Program-made: the position numbers and the translations under genes
DNA from: Noviherbaspirillum aerium
GTDB taxonomy: Bacteria; Pseudomonadota; Gammaproteobacteria; Burkholderiales; Burkholderiaceae_D
Assembly: GCF_008929045.1 (NCBI RefSeq)
Contig: NZ_VFAH01000018.1
Coordinates: 1-64,000 of the forward strand
Length of the DNA: 64,000 nucleotides
Direction of reading: 5' to 3'
Notes under the pieces: generated by a model
The model's database searches: none
Seen by the model: the letters and a program-made list of their open reading frames with translations, nothing else
What the model was told of the DNA's origin: nothing
Part shown: piece by piece, positions 44,107 to 53,475 of the stretch
Layout of the letters: every line of letters starts with the position of its first letter
Numbering within the stretch: the stretch's first letter is position 1

Positions 44107-44853
44107 TATACCAAATCCCGAGTCATAACCTGTCATGAGATCGTTAGATTTTTTCGACTGGCGCAACGTGGGCAGGCGAAAAAGACGCAATCTGATGGTA
44201 TAGAATGGTTTGGGATTTGGTACAAGTCGATATTCCGAGCAGCTTTCTTCGTCGTGACCTCACGGAGAGTGCAGGCAGTTCTGCCCGCTGAGGTCGGCCT
44301 AGCCCAAGTCGATATCTGGTTCCAGGACGAGATGCGCATCGGCCAGCGCGGCACACAAACACGGCTGTGGGCCCGTAAAGGGACACGACCACGAGTCGTG
44401 CGAGAACAGCTATCGGAGTCGGCGTATATCTTTGGCGCTGTCTGTGCCGAGAGAGACACTGCCGTCGGTCTGGTACTGCCCCACGCCGACGCCCAAACCA
44501 TGGCGCATTATTTACAAGCGATCAGTGCCGCTGTCCCAGAAGGTCGTCATGCTGTGGTGTTACTCGATCGTGCTGGCTGGCATACGACAACAAAGCTGCC
44601 GCGCTTGTACAACGTAACGCTGTTGCCGCTTCCCACCGGCTCGCCTGAGCTTAATCCGACCGAGCAAGTGTGGCAGCAGTTGCGTGACCGCAGCGTGGCT
44701 AATCGATGTTACGACAGCTATAAGCAGATCGTCGATGTCTGCTGAGATGCCTGGAACGCCTTCACTCAAATACCCGGTGCTATCGGTTCATTATGCACGC
44801 GTACTTGGGTCAACCTGGCTGCCGACGGTGGTATGTTATGACTTGAGATTGGT
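44107..44853 (+). mobile_element. internally deleted IS630-family element
   Basis: Terminal inverted repeats TATACCAAATCCCGAGTCAT (44108-) and, at the right, GTTATGACTTGAGATTGGTA (44834-), with TA at the edges as IS630 elements have. The 747-bp element holds a transposase fragment at about 44254-44745: VDIWFQDEMRIGQRGTQTRL (first Asp), AVVLLDRAGWHTTTK (second Asp) and LPTGSPELNPTEQVWQQLRD (Glu). A TGA interrupts it near the end (DVC-stop-DAWNAFTQIPG), and the N-terminal third is missing. All three catalytic acids remain but the element is inactive. Confidence 0.8.
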
Positions 44854-44951
44854 ATAATGAAGAGCGTTCATGGAACGCCAACCCTACACCGATACAGAGC
44901 AAGCCAAGCGTTTAGTCCTGATTTCGGGTCACTTGGCTGTTTAACGCAGCT

Positions 44952-45090
44952 TTAGGCTGTGTTTGAGAAGCTGCTGTTCGGTCCGGGCCGGATCCAAATA
45001 CGCGGTTCTCGGCGTACGTCCGTACGCGTGCGCTCCCGCACCTGAACGCAACGCAACTCCGAACCGCACGCTACGTTTATCAATCAGCCA
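44952..45090 (+). repeat. M2-family MITE-like element with an M3 end attached
   Basis: From TTAGGCTGTGTTTGAGAAGC through GTGCGCTCCCGCACCTGAAC and CTCCGAACCGCACGCTACG. The right terminal repeat is decayed. It is followed at 45090-45117 by an isolated M3 end (CAGTCCAGTCTGGACGAACG). The remaining stretch to 45682 shows no gene I can support. Confidence 0.7.
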
Positions 45091-45682
45091 GTCCAGTCTG
45101 GACGAACGCGCCCTAGCGGTGATTTTTTTGAAGCAGGAAAACACAAGCAAGGAAAGTGAAGAGACAGGTTATTCCTGCTCTCGGATGCCCGCTTACCTGG
45201 GTGAACATGTCATTTCCGCGGTGTCTGTTCATGGATTTCTTGCCTCATCTGCTCAGCTCAGCACAACAAACCACCGCCGGTAAAATCCCGCGCTCTGAAG
45301 TCATCGTTATTTCGCGCATCTTGCGACATCGATTCTCCTCGGCAGGTGGCTTCGCTTTCCTGAAGCTTCGGCATACGCACGTTGCCTGTCTATGTTCGAT
45401 AAGCAAGCGTACAGCCCAGGCGACTATGCTCGACGACAGACTTGCTGTCTCGCCACTGAAAATCACTATTGCTCCATGAATGACAAAATGGAAGCACAGT
45501 GCATGGCTGGTTTATTTCTTAATGACAGCCGGCTGTATGCATCACCTCCGCCAATGGCTAAGCTGTCATGCCGTGGCTATATACTTCATGCAGTTTGGAA
45601 AGCGGTATGTCATGCGAAAACGTACCGCGCGCAGCATCTGCGCAGGAAAAATTGATATCGGGAAATTAACGGAAGCGCGGTA

Positions 45683-46600
45683 ATGAAAAGCATCAAGAAA
45701 AGGATGTGGCAGGTTGACTTTGTTTCTCTGCGCCTGTTTGTCGCCGTATGCGAAGAGGCCAACATTGCTCATGCGGCGGAACGCGAATCGATAGCAGCAT
45801 CAGCCGTCAGCAAACGCATCGCCGATCTTGAATATTCCATTGGCACACCCCTGCTGTTGCGTCATCGTGCGGGTGTGTCGCCAACCCCCGCCGGACAGTC
45901 GCTGCTGCAGCATGCCCGCATCGTACTGCGCAACGTCGAAAGAATGCAGGCGGAACTTAGTGAATATGCCATCGGCGTACGCGGCCATATTCATATCTAT
46001 GCGAGCGTGTCGGCAGTGGTGGAATTTCTGCCCGACGACATCAGCGCTTTCCTTGCCATGCATGACGGTATCAAGGTGGACATGGAAGAAAAGGTGAGCA
46101 GTGACATTGTCAGGACCATCGAGGAGAATGCCACCGCCATCGGCGTATGCTGGGACTTCGCCGACACACGCGACCTGCAGGTGCTGCCCTACAAGTGCGA
46201 TCACCTGACGGCCGTCGTCCATCCGGATCACCCGCTTGCGGCACGCGAGTCGGTGTTTTTCGAAGAGACCCTGGAATTCGATCAGGTCGGCCAGCACCCG
46301 GACAGCATGATGAACCTGTTTCTGCGACGGCTGGCCGCCAAGTCAGGCAAGTCGGTCATCAACCGCATCCATGTCGCGACCTTCGAGGCGGCATGCAGGA
46401 TCGTGCGGGCCAATCTCGGCATGAGCATCATTCCCGCCGAGGCACTGCAGCCCTATCACGCCCAGCTTGGCTTGAAGATGATTCCGCTTGCCGACCCATG
46501 GGCCTTCCGCCGCTTTGTCATCTGCATGCGCGATTATGAAGCCTTGCCGCTGCCATCACGCCTGTTTGTCGATTTCCTGCGCACCGACCGCACTGCATGA
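45683..46600 (+). CDS. LysR-type transcriptional regulator
   Basis: A 305-residue LysR regulator. The DNA-binding domain is VDFVSLRLFVAVCEEANIAH, then recognition helix AASAVSKRIADLEYSIGTPL and wing LLRHRAGVSPTPAGQSLL. The effector domain begins VRGHIHIYASVSAVVEFLPD. It is convergent with the MFS gene that follows, so a regulatory link with it is not given by layout. The upstream gap of about 560 bases without a gene suggests the regulated partner was lost or lies elsewhere. Confidence 0.93.
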   Translation: MKSIKKRMWQVDFVSLRLFVAVCEEANIAHAAERESIAASAVSKRIADLEYSIGTPLLLRHRAGVSPTPAGQSLLQHARIVLRNVERMQAELSEYAIGVRGHIHIYASVSAVVEFLPDDISAFLAMHDGIKVDMEEKVSSDIVRTIEENATAIGVCWDFADTRDLQVLPYKCDHLTAVVHPDHPLAARESVFFEETLEFDQVGQHPDSMMNLFLRRLAAKSGKSVINRIHVATFEAACRIVRANLGMSIIPAEALQPYHAQLGLKMIPLADPWAFRRFVICMRDYEALPLPSRLFVDFLRTDRTA

Positions 46601-46635
46601 TTCGCGCCAATTGCACGGGATGGCGGCGCGACCGA

Positions 46636-47895
46636 TCAAGCAGGCCGCCGCGACAGTCGCACCAGCCTGCAGCCCAATACGAAGCCGAGCGCCAGCACGA
46701 GGGTGCTGGCAGTAAAGGCGGTCCTGAAGCCCCCCGCGTACTCGATCAGCAAGCCGGCCAGCGCAGGGCCGGCGAGCTGGCCGACCGCATAGAACAGGGT
46801 AACGTAACTGGTCGCGCGCGGCGCCAGTCTCGGTTCTACCGACTCGGCCGCGATGGTCAGGATGGAGGTAAACATGCCTGACACCGTGCAGCCAAGTATC
46901 AGGTAGTGCAATGTGAAGCCGGTGATGGTGGGAAGTAGCACGGGCAGTATGGTCGCGACCACATTGAGCGCGACGGAAATCAGCAGTGCCGCGGGGCGGC
47001 CGAAACGATCCGAAAACAGTCCCCAGCATGGACCGGCGAAAATCGACAGCACGCCAAGCAGTGCGGACAGGTGCCCGGCCGTCGATGCAGATATGCCAGA
47101 CTCAAGCGCATAGCTGAACATGAAGGTGGTCTGCGCGATGTAGGTGGTGCCGACGACGCCATAGAGCAGGCCGGTAAGGATCAGGCGCTTGTCGCGATAA
47201 ACCGATGCCGATCCGCCCGCCGTGGAAGCGGGGACGGCGATCTTCGGATTGGGAAGGAATGCCAGGCTGCAGGCCAATGCAATCATGCTGGCCACGGCAA
47301 ATACCCCCCAGGCCCAGCGCCAGGCGGAATTGCCTGTCAGTTCGACAAGCGAGGGAATGAGCAGGCTCGCCATCAGCATGCCGATGCCGATGCCACTGTT
47401 GGTCACGCCGATCACCGAGCCGCGGCGATGAGGGTAATAACCCGCAAGCAGCGAGATGACCGGGGTGTAGGCAAATGCCGTTCCGCATCCCAGCATCAGC
47501 ATCGCGAGCAACAGCAAGCCAAAATGAGATCCGGCACCGAGAAGGATGAATCCGGCGGTCGTCAGTGACAGACCGAGCATGACGGCGGCACGGCCGCCCC
47601 GGCGGGAGGCGAAGACGCCGGCCACCATGACCAGGAAAAGATAACCGAGAGCGGCGGCGGTCACCAGGGTTCCGGCCTGCTGGTAACTTAAGCCGAGGTC
47701 CGTGCGCATCGATGGCAGGATCAATCCGAATGCCAGCCTGGCGAAAGCCACGGTCACCAATGTGACCATCATGCCTGTCAGGACCGGCAGTACGACCGGG
47801 ATCGGCTTGGCCGCCTCGACGGCATCTTGTTCTTTTGTCTCGTGCATTGGAAGGGCGGCGACGGGATCCGCGCCGCGTGTCTCATGATCGGCCAT
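46636..47895 (-). CDS. YbfB/YjiJ-family MFS transporter
   Basis: A 419-residue major facilitator with 12 predicted helices. After a 30-residue cytoplasmic N-terminus comes VTVAFARLAFGLILPSMRTD, characteristic of the YbfB/YjiJ group. AGTLVTAAALGYLFLVMVAG and the loop 2-3 FASRRGGRAAVMLG follow, then PVISLLAGYYPHRRGSVIGV. The substrate is unknown. Single gene. Confidence 0.9.
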   Translation of the reverse strand: MADHETRGADPVAALPMHETKEQDAVEAAKPIPVVLPVLTGMMVTLVTVAFARLAFGLILPSMRTDLGLSYQQAGTLVTAAALGYLFLVMVAGVFASRRGGRAAVMLGLSLTTAGFILLGAGSHFGLLLLAMLMLGCGTAFAYTPVISLLAGYYPHRRGSVIGVTNSGIGIGMLMASLLIPSLVELTGNSAWRWAWGVFAVASMIALACSLAFLPNPKIAVPASTAGGSASVYRDKRLILTGLLYGVVGTTYIAQTTFMFSYALESGISASTAGHLSALLGVLSIFAGPCWGLFSDRFGRPAALLISVALNVVATILPVLLPTITGFTLHYLILGCTVSGMFTSILTIAAESVEPRLAPRATSYVTLFYAVGQLAGPALAGLLIEYAGGFRTAFTASTLVLALGFVLGCRLVRLSRRPA

Positions 47896-48092
47896 CGTGC
47901 CGTTATTGTGAAGTTGTCTCTAATGACTGCAGACCATAGCATTTTTCGGGAAAACGCGTGCGCAGCCTGGCCTATCGGCAATTACAGTGATGCACGTCGG
48001 CAATGACTTCACATGCACGCAGTTGCTGTCGATGAACCATTTTCATTCTTTTTTGTCATTACCAATAACATCAACTCTTGCTGGAGGATGAA

Positions 48093-48263
48093 ATGAACCA
48101 GGACCAAGTGAAGGGCAATATCAAGGATGCAGCCGGCAAGGTGCAGGAAAAGGTCGGCCAGGTCTTCGACAATCGGGATCAGCAAGCCAAGGGCGTGGAA
48201 AAGCAGGCTGAAGGTACCGTGCAAAGGGTGGTTGGCAACGTCAAGGACACCTTCAAGCGCTAA
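48093..48263 (+). CDS. CsbD family stress-response protein
   Basis: A 56-residue CsbD-like protein: MNQDQVKGNIKDAAGKVQEK, then two more Gly/Asn-Val-Lys repeats. Such small, hydrophilic, intrinsically helical proteins are induced by general stress. I use ATG 48093 behind GGAGG; five codons more at 48078 are not needed. A GC hairpin with a T run near 48310-48340 may end it. Confidence 0.88.
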   Translation: MNQDQVKGNIKDAAGKVQEKVGQVFDNRDQQAKGVEKQAEGTVQRVVGNVKDTFKR

Positions 48264-48390
48264 GCCTGAACATTCCGTTTGCAACCCTCAAGCTTGATGC
48301 GAGCATGCATCCACGGCGGCCCTGCGGGGCCGTTGTCTTTTCCAGCGTGTACCCTTCCGTATCACGCCGCGCTTCGGTCGAGCGCACCAC

Positions 48391-49722
48391 TCATCTGAAT
48401 CTTTCCATTGGGGATGGCACCGGCGGCCTGTCGTCGAGTGCATCGAGGCGGCGATAAGTGCGGGAAATCGATATGGCTGAAGCCGCCCATACCACCGCGA
48501 TGCCGGCACCCAGCAGCGGCACGGCAGCGGGCACAAGCATCATGTCGGCCAGGGACTTCAGCCAGGCGCTGACCGCATCGGCGCCGCGATAGACCACCGT
48601 GTCGATAAAGTTCTTTGCCTTGTACTTGATATGCGGCGGCAGGACGGTGAACAGCATTTCTCTTCCCGGCCTGACCAATGCATATTCGCCGACCCTGCGC
48701 AATACAAGAACCACGATGAACAGTCCGAAGAGCGGAGACATGCTCAGCAGAAGAAACCCTGCAACCATGGCCAGCGGCAGGCTGACCAGCAATGCGCGTA
48801 CCCCGAACGAGGTGGCGATGCGCGCTGTCAGGAAGAATTGCGTCAGCAGCGAGAGCAGTTGCACGACAGTGTCCAGCGTAGCGAAAAACTGCGTCTGTTC
48901 GGTGCGGCTGGAAAACCGTTCCGCCACCAGCCTTGCCTGTTCGAGATAAAGAAAGGTATTGACGCTGGCCAGCATGACGACGAACAGCGCGACGCCGAGC
49001 AGGAATGGCGATCGCACCACGTCCGCTGCGCCGGCGAGGGCGCTGCCTCCGAGGCGGGAGTCGCGCGAGCCGTCAGGCTTCACCGATACGTTGCCGATCT
49101 TTGCAAGCGGAGATCGGTCACGCCAGCGCTGCAGGAATTCCGAGCAAAGGATGGTGACGAGCAGCAGGATGGCCGCAAGCATGAGCAAGCCTTCATTGCC
49201 GATGCGTGTGACCAGCAAGGCGCCGGCGAGCGGACCGGCGAGGCCGCCCAGGCTTGCACCGGCGGCCATGAGGGCGAACAGGCGCCTTGCCTGTTCGGCA
49301 GAGAAAATATCCGCCAGGACGCTCCATGCGATCGAGATCGCCGCCAGGTTGAAGACGGAAAGCCAGATGAAAAAGCCGCGCGCCAGCCATGGCGTGTCGC
49401 CGGTCACGGCAAAGGCGATGCCGAATGCAATGATGTTGGATGCAAAGAAGCCGAGGATGCAGTGGCAGATATAGCGGCGCCTGATCTTCGAGACTGCCCA
49501 GCCGATAGCCGGCGTCGCCGCCAGCGTGACGACGAATGTACCGGTGAACAACCACTGAAGCTGATCCACGCCGCCGGCAATTCCCATCGCTTCCCGTACG
49601 GGGCGCAGCATGAAATAGCTTGCGAACAGCGAAAACAGCATCAGGAATCCGGACAGCACGGCGGGCAGTTCATGGCTGTCGGCGCGGAGCAGGAGAGTAT
49701 GAAGCGAGCGAAATCTTTTCAT
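48391..49722 (-). CDS. NTP/NDP-exchange-transporter-like MFS protein
   Basis: A 443-residue polytopic protein. From ATG 49722 (MKRFRSLHTLLLRADSHELP), it has SYFMLRPVREAMGIAGGVDQ, as in the ADP/ATP (Npt/Tlc) carrier-like group of free-living bacteria. About 12 helices follow, with ARRLFALMAAGASLGGLAGP in the middle and YALVRPGREMLFTVLP near 330. In obligate intracellular bacteria such carriers exchange ATP and ADP; in free-living relatives the substrate is unknown. The longer upstream frame is not supported. Single gene. Confidence 0.85.
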   Translation of the reverse strand: MKRFRSLHTLLLRADSHELPAVLSGFLMLFSLFASYFMLRPVREAMGIAGGVDQLQWLFTGTFVVTLAATPAIGWAVSKIRRRYICHCILGFFASNIIAFGIAFAVTGDTPWLARGFFIWLSVFNLAAISIAWSVLADIFSAEQARRLFALMAAGASLGGLAGPLAGALLVTRIGNEGLLMLAAILLLVTILCSEFLQRWRDRSPLAKIGNVSVKPDGSRDSRLGGSALAGAADVVRSPFLLGVALFVVMLASVNTFLYLEQARLVAERFSSRTEQTQFFATLDTVVQLLSLLTQFFLTARIATSFGVRALLVSLPLAMVAGFLLLSMSPLFGLFIVVLVLRRVGEYALVRPGREMLFTVLPPHIKYKAKNFIDTVVYRGADAVSAWLKSLADMMLVPAAVPLLGAGIAVVWAASAISISRTYRRLDALDDRPPVPSPMERFR

Positions 49723-50284
49723 TGGTTTCGTGCAACATGCGATGGGACTGTTTCGACAGCATACCGCGATCATGCGGACGGAGAAGCCTGCGATTACCGG
49801 CGAAATAATTGATGCGCTCCGGGACGGCTTGCATCGTCCCGCATCCGGCCAGGAAATGCGACGGCAATCAGCATCTGTGCAGCCGCTCGCCAAGCGCATT
49901 CTTGCAAACGGAAAGCTACGCCGATGTCGCCGCCTGCGTCGGAGATCAAGTCGACGAGAAGCGCTCCTTCATGCTGGCCCGTACCATCGCACCGCAGCCC
50001 GGCGGAACGCTCGCATTGCTCTATGGAGAAGTCGCTGCGATGTATTGCTACGCCGTGCCTGAGGCCTTCCTGCCATCTGACTCTATCATTCGCCGGACAG
50101 GGAGACGGTACTGCTGGAGCGCTTCCCGCGGAGGACGGCTTGCCATGAAGCGGTTGCGAGACATGGCGCAGCGTCTTGACCAAAGGGTTTGCCGCCTGTT
50201 CTGCTGCGGCTGAAGCGTATCGGTCGCCTCGGCATGCTGCGCTTGTTCAGCGTCGCATATCAGGCATCACAAGCATCATAAACA
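49723..50284. other. gene-free or degraded region
   Basis: About 560 bases with open frames on both strands (notably 49809-50213 forward) but no ribosome binding site, motif or family resemblance. Could hold a degraded gene; I assign none. Confidence 0.35.
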
Positions 50285-50683
50285 TCAGGTTGTCCCGGAT
50301 TCATACTTGTTTCCCGCCGTCGATCGGATGGGATGCGTATCGTAGATCAGGTCGAGTCTGAGAATCTTGTCCGTTTCTTCCTCGAAGGCGAACAGGTCCA
50401 TGACCTTGAAACTGATCAGGGTGCCGTCATTGACGGTCCAGTCATACCTGAAATAGGCAACCGCCTGGTTCTTGTTGCCTGCACTCGTAAAGATGTCGAT
50501 GGGAGTGATGACATTCTTTGCCGAGGCTGAAGACAGGCGGTCGAAGAACGGGCCGGCATCCATTTCTCCGAGAAAGGGCGAACAGACCCGGCCGTCCGGG
50601 GCAAAGAGGGCCTTGATGGCGGAATAATCGCTTGCGCCGAGGGCCTGCATATAGGTTTCAAGTACGCGGATATAGTCGTTCAT
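50285..50683 (-). CDS. NTF2/SnoaL-like protein
   Basis: A 132-residue protein with the NTF2-like cone fold. It starts with helix YIRVLETYMQALGASDYSAI, then FAPDGRVCSPFLGEMDAGPF, FFDRLSSASAKNVITPIDIF and strands AVAYFRYDWTVNDGTLISFK and VMDLFAFEEETDKILRLDLI. The DGRV and strand order fit nuclear transport factor 2-like/SnoaL domains, some of which isomerise steroids or bind small ligands. Substrate unknown. Single gene. Confidence 0.85.
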   Translation of the reverse strand: MNDYIRVLETYMQALGASDYSAIKALFAPDGRVCSPFLGEMDAGPFFDRLSSASAKNVITPIDIFTSAGNKNQAVAYFRYDWTVNDGTLISFKVMDLFAFEEETDKILRLDLIYDTHPIRSTAGNKYESGTT

Positions 50684-51224
50684 CGATTCGTTCGCGGAGT
50701 GGCTGGCATGCGGGCCGGTCCGCTTTCAGCCAGCATGAAGGCGATCCGGGGAACAAGGACTATAACGGTCTTTTGCAAACCATGTGCGGGCGCCGGCACG
50801 GCATGCTCAGGCATGTGCCGCCACGCTGGCGGGCGCCATGCCCGGATTCGATTCAACCCTGCAATACCGCATGAAGTTACTGCAGCCGAGCATGCGGTCT
50901 CCGCTGCACTTGCTCCGGGGAGCCGCGACGGGATAGCCGCCGCCATGTTTCTCTCCACCTTGATAATTATTGAGCTTTTTGCGCCAGCCCATTGCCTTGG
51001 GGAAGCCGCATCGCCATGCACTGATAAAAGTCCCTCCCGCACGAAGCGGGAGCGCGGATTTTCCCGGCTCGTGCCGCGTGCCGCATGAACAGCAAACGCC
51101 TTATGCCGTTCGCCTGGCCGCGTCCGGCCAGTACGAAGCGCTGGAACCCCGACCATGGCCGCGCACACCTATTGCCTGAGCGGGTCACGTCCGTTCATCA
51201 CAAATAGACATTAAAGGAAACTAC
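50684..51224. other. intergenic region ahead of the secreted-protein cluster
   Basis: No gene seen. A hairpin CTCCCGC/GCGGGAG lies at about 51034-51052 without a T run. Promoter elements for the downstream cluster should be in the last 150 bases, but none reached a clear match by eye. Confidence 0.35.
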
Positions 51225-51986
51225 ATGAAAACAACACATTTCATCGCAACATTCGGCACAGGCCTTGCAGTCCTGCTTGCACAAACGGGGGCGCATGCCA
51301 CGAACTTCGTGCCCCCGAATGCAACCGCATCGGGCAATGTCTCCGCCGGCACGGCCATCAACGGCAAGTTCTCGCTCGGCGCGAACGGCACATCCTCCTC
51401 CTATGCGCATAACAGCCAGTCGGCAAGCGCTACCGTCAATGCGACACGGGCCTATACGCCGTCCCAGAACCTCACCACTGCAACCGTCTCCGGCGAAACC
51501 AAGACGGAAAGCCTGGGCAAGGCGTATAACGTCAGCACCGGTTCGGGCACAGGCTCCGCCATGTCTTCCGGTTTCGCCGATACCGCAGTCCGCGGCAAGC
51601 TCAATATCCCCGGGGTCACCCAGGGCTACAACGGCGGCGGCTCCGGCACCCATACCGACAGCCTGATCAAGGCCGGCACCAATCAGGGCAGCTATGTCAC
51701 GGGCCAGACCGTGTCGGGATTCCAGGCTGAAGTCAAGTATGGCAAGACCTATAGCGTAACGCCTATCCCGGCCCCGACGGCGCCCACCACGCCGCCGTCC
51801 GTCGGTACTACCACTACAAAGTCGGTCAACGTCGCAGGCAGCAATGAAGGCTATGCAAGCGGCGCCAATACGACTGCAGCGCTGAACCAGATGAACGCCG
51901 CCGGCATCGCCAACATCAATTCGACCGGCTACTTCTTCGGCAAGACGAACCTGTCGGGCTCGACCGGTTACGCCAGCGCCCCGTAA
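51225..51986 (+). CDS. secreted low-complexity hypothetical protein
   Basis: A 253-residue protein with a signal peptide (HFIATFGTGLAVLLAQTGAH, cut near HAT) and a mature part rich in Ser, Thr, Gly and Asn. Two regions carry similar motifs (GTHTDSLIKAGTNQGSYVTG; VAGSNEGYASGANTTAALNQ). A Pro/Thr spacer (PIPAPTAPTTPPSVGTTTT) separates them. No cysteine or catalytic signature. It is the first of five closely spaced genes ending at 54027. It may be a surface or adhesin-like protein; not recognised. Confidence 0.75.
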   Translation: MKTTHFIATFGTGLAVLLAQTGAHATNFVPPNATASGNVSAGTAINGKFSLGANGTSSSYAHNSQSASATVNATRAYTPSQNLTTATVSGETKTESLGKAYNVSTGSGTGSAMSSGFADTAVRGKLNIPGVTQGYNGGGSGTHTDSLIKAGTNQGSYVTGQTVSGFQAEVKYGKTYSVTPIPAPTAPTTPPSVGTTTTKSVNVAGSNEGYASGANTTAALNQMNAAGIANINSTGYFFGKTNLSGSTGYASAP

Positions 51987-52016
51987 TCACCACCCCCATC
52001 ACAGGCGAGAGAGATC

Positions 52017-52616
52017 ATGAAGTTCAATACACTTGTTTTGCTGGCCGCCATGGTGGCCGCCGGTTCGGTTTCGGCACAGGGGATGGCGCTGCGCTCAAGC
52101 CCGGTGCAGACGCGCGGAGCTAGCCCCAGCACCGGCCCCGCAAATGCGACGACGCAGTCCAATTCCACGTCCACGGCCAGTTCCCATAGCCGTGGCGGCA
52201 TCGGCGTCGGCAGCCAGGGGCAGTCGCTGTCGATCGACAGTCATGCGGTCTATCACGCGCAGGCGCGTAACCCTGTTGCGACTGCGGTCTCGACGCCGCT
52301 CACCAGCAGCAACGATACCTGCATGGGTTCGACTTCCATCGGCGGTAGCGCCGTGTCGTTCGGATTCAGCGCCGGCACGACCTGGACGGATGAGAATTGC
52401 GTCATGCTCAAGAACGCACGCGAAATATGGAATATGGGCTTCAGGGGCGCGGCACTCGCTCGTCTGTGCATGGACAAGCGCAATCGCGAGGCATTCGAGC
52501 TGACCGGCATCAACTGCCCGGTGACCTCGCGTGAAGCACGTGGCGGCAGCGACAGTACGCTTGCCGACGGCGGTTCGCGTACGGCAAACCGGACCGACGA
52601 TCTTTATCGTTACTGA
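52017..52616 (+). CDS. secreted hypothetical protein with paired cysteines
   Basis: A 199-residue protein: signal peptide (MKFNTLVLLAAMVAAGSVSA), a Ser/Thr-rich spacer, then a conserved-looking domain with SSNDTCMGSTSIGGSAVSFG, TTWTDENCVMLKNAREIWNM and ALARLCMDKRNREAFELTGI. Four Cys could form two disulfides. The domain resembles small secreted proteins found on Burkholderiales phage and plasmid segments, which I cannot name. 30 bases after the previous gene. Confidence 0.72.
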   Translation: MKFNTLVLLAAMVAAGSVSAQGMALRSSPVQTRGASPSTGPANATTQSNSTSTASSHSRGGIGVGSQGQSLSIDSHAVYHAQARNPVATAVSTPLTSSNDTCMGSTSIGGSAVSFGFSAGTTWTDENCVMLKNAREIWNMGFRGAALARLCMDKRNREAFELTGINCPVTSREARGGSDSTLADGGSRTANRTDDLYRY

Positions 52617-52636
52617 CCAGCACTGGAGACGATAAC

Positions 52637-53062
52637 GTGAAAGCGATATTCCACGCCGTTCTGCTCGCCGCTGCCGCCAGTACCTGTGCCGCTGTGGCCG
52701 GCGATTTCAGTTTCCAGGTCGAACGCCTTCCCTTCGGTTCGGGCACACCGTCCAACGGCGCAGCAGTCGGTTCGGAATCCGCACTGCATGTGACGGACGG
52801 CTTGTACCATGTGCCGAATTACCTTCCCGGGCATCCGACCGCTGCCATCATCTGGCCGCGCGAGGTGCCGGTGGAATGCGGACCCGCCAGTACATTGAAT
52901 GAAGCGATGTGCAGCGGTTATCGCGTCCATCCGGCGGTGGGGCGGGGGGAATACCTGTTCGTGCGCCCTGTTGCGAAGGTGGTGCCGCCGCCGCCGGAGG
53001 TGGTCGTGCCGGAGCCGCCGCCGGCCCCGCCCCCGGTCACGCACAAGAAGCCGCTGGGCTGA
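52637..53062 (+). CDS. secreted hypothetical protein with proline-rich tail
   Basis: A 141-residue protein with a signal peptide (MKAIFHAVLLAAAASTCAAV), a core holding Cys and Trp residues (PTAAIIWPREVPVECGPAST) and a Pro/Val-rich C-terminus (PPPPEVVVPEPPPAPPPVTH) ending in KKPLG. The proline stretch looks like a linker that stops abruptly. The L,D-transpeptidase-like domain follows nine bases later in another frame. Confidence 0.68.
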   Translation: MKAIFHAVLLAAAASTCAAVAGDFSFQVERLPFGSGTPSNGAAVGSESALHVTDGLYHVPNYLPGHPTAAIIWPREVPVECGPASTLNEAMCSGYRVHPAVGRGEYLFVRPVAKVVPPPPEVVVPEPPPAPPPVTHKKPLG

Positions 53063-53070
53063 AGACCTGC

Positions 53071-53427
53071 ATGGTGATCGTCGATCTTCTTGCCGCAACC
53101 ATCTGCTTTGCCGGCGCATGCCATCCCGCGCTGGTAGGGCAGGACACGCCGACAGGGACCTATTCCCTGTCGCATCGGCGTGTCGAGGATCCCGGCTATG
53201 ACGGCAGCGTGCTCGTCTTCAAGGAAAACGAAAAATACCTCTGGGCCATCCATCGCGTTTATCTCCTCAATCCGGGAGAACGGCGCCTCGAGCGCCTGCA
53301 GGGCGGGCGTGCCGACATGCGGCGCTATGTCACCAAGGGATGCATCAATGTCGCGCCGGAGGTGTACCGCCAGCTCGTGGATTGCTGCGCCAGGGACGTT
53401 CTCGTCATTAACAAGCCTCGCTCCTGA
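53071..53427 (+). CDS. L,D-transpeptidase (YkuD)-like catalytic domain lacking a signal peptide
   Basis: A 118-residue domain: the first strand MVIVDLLAATICFAG, TPTGTYSLSHRRVED, a His in AIHRVYL and the catalytic-Cys loop YVTKGCINVAPEVYRQL, a variant of the family's S/T-H-G-C. These enzymes cross-link peptidoglycan in the periplasm. Here no signal peptide precedes the domain. The start at ATG 53071 has no ribosome binding site, and the previous gene's proline tail ends nine bases before. It may be exported as part of a frameshifted fusion, or translated by coupling. Active-site Cys is present; the usual His at the loop is Lys. Confidence 0.68.
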   Translation: MVIVDLLAATICFAGACHPALVGQDTPTGTYSLSHRRVEDPGYDGSVLVFKENEKYLWAIHRVYLLNPGERRLERLQGGRADMRRYVTKGCINVAPEVYRQLVDCCARDVLVINKPRS

Positions 53428-53475
53428 CATCAACCTTTAAGCGAGGGAATGAAAACATCATAGGAGGCGCAAGCC

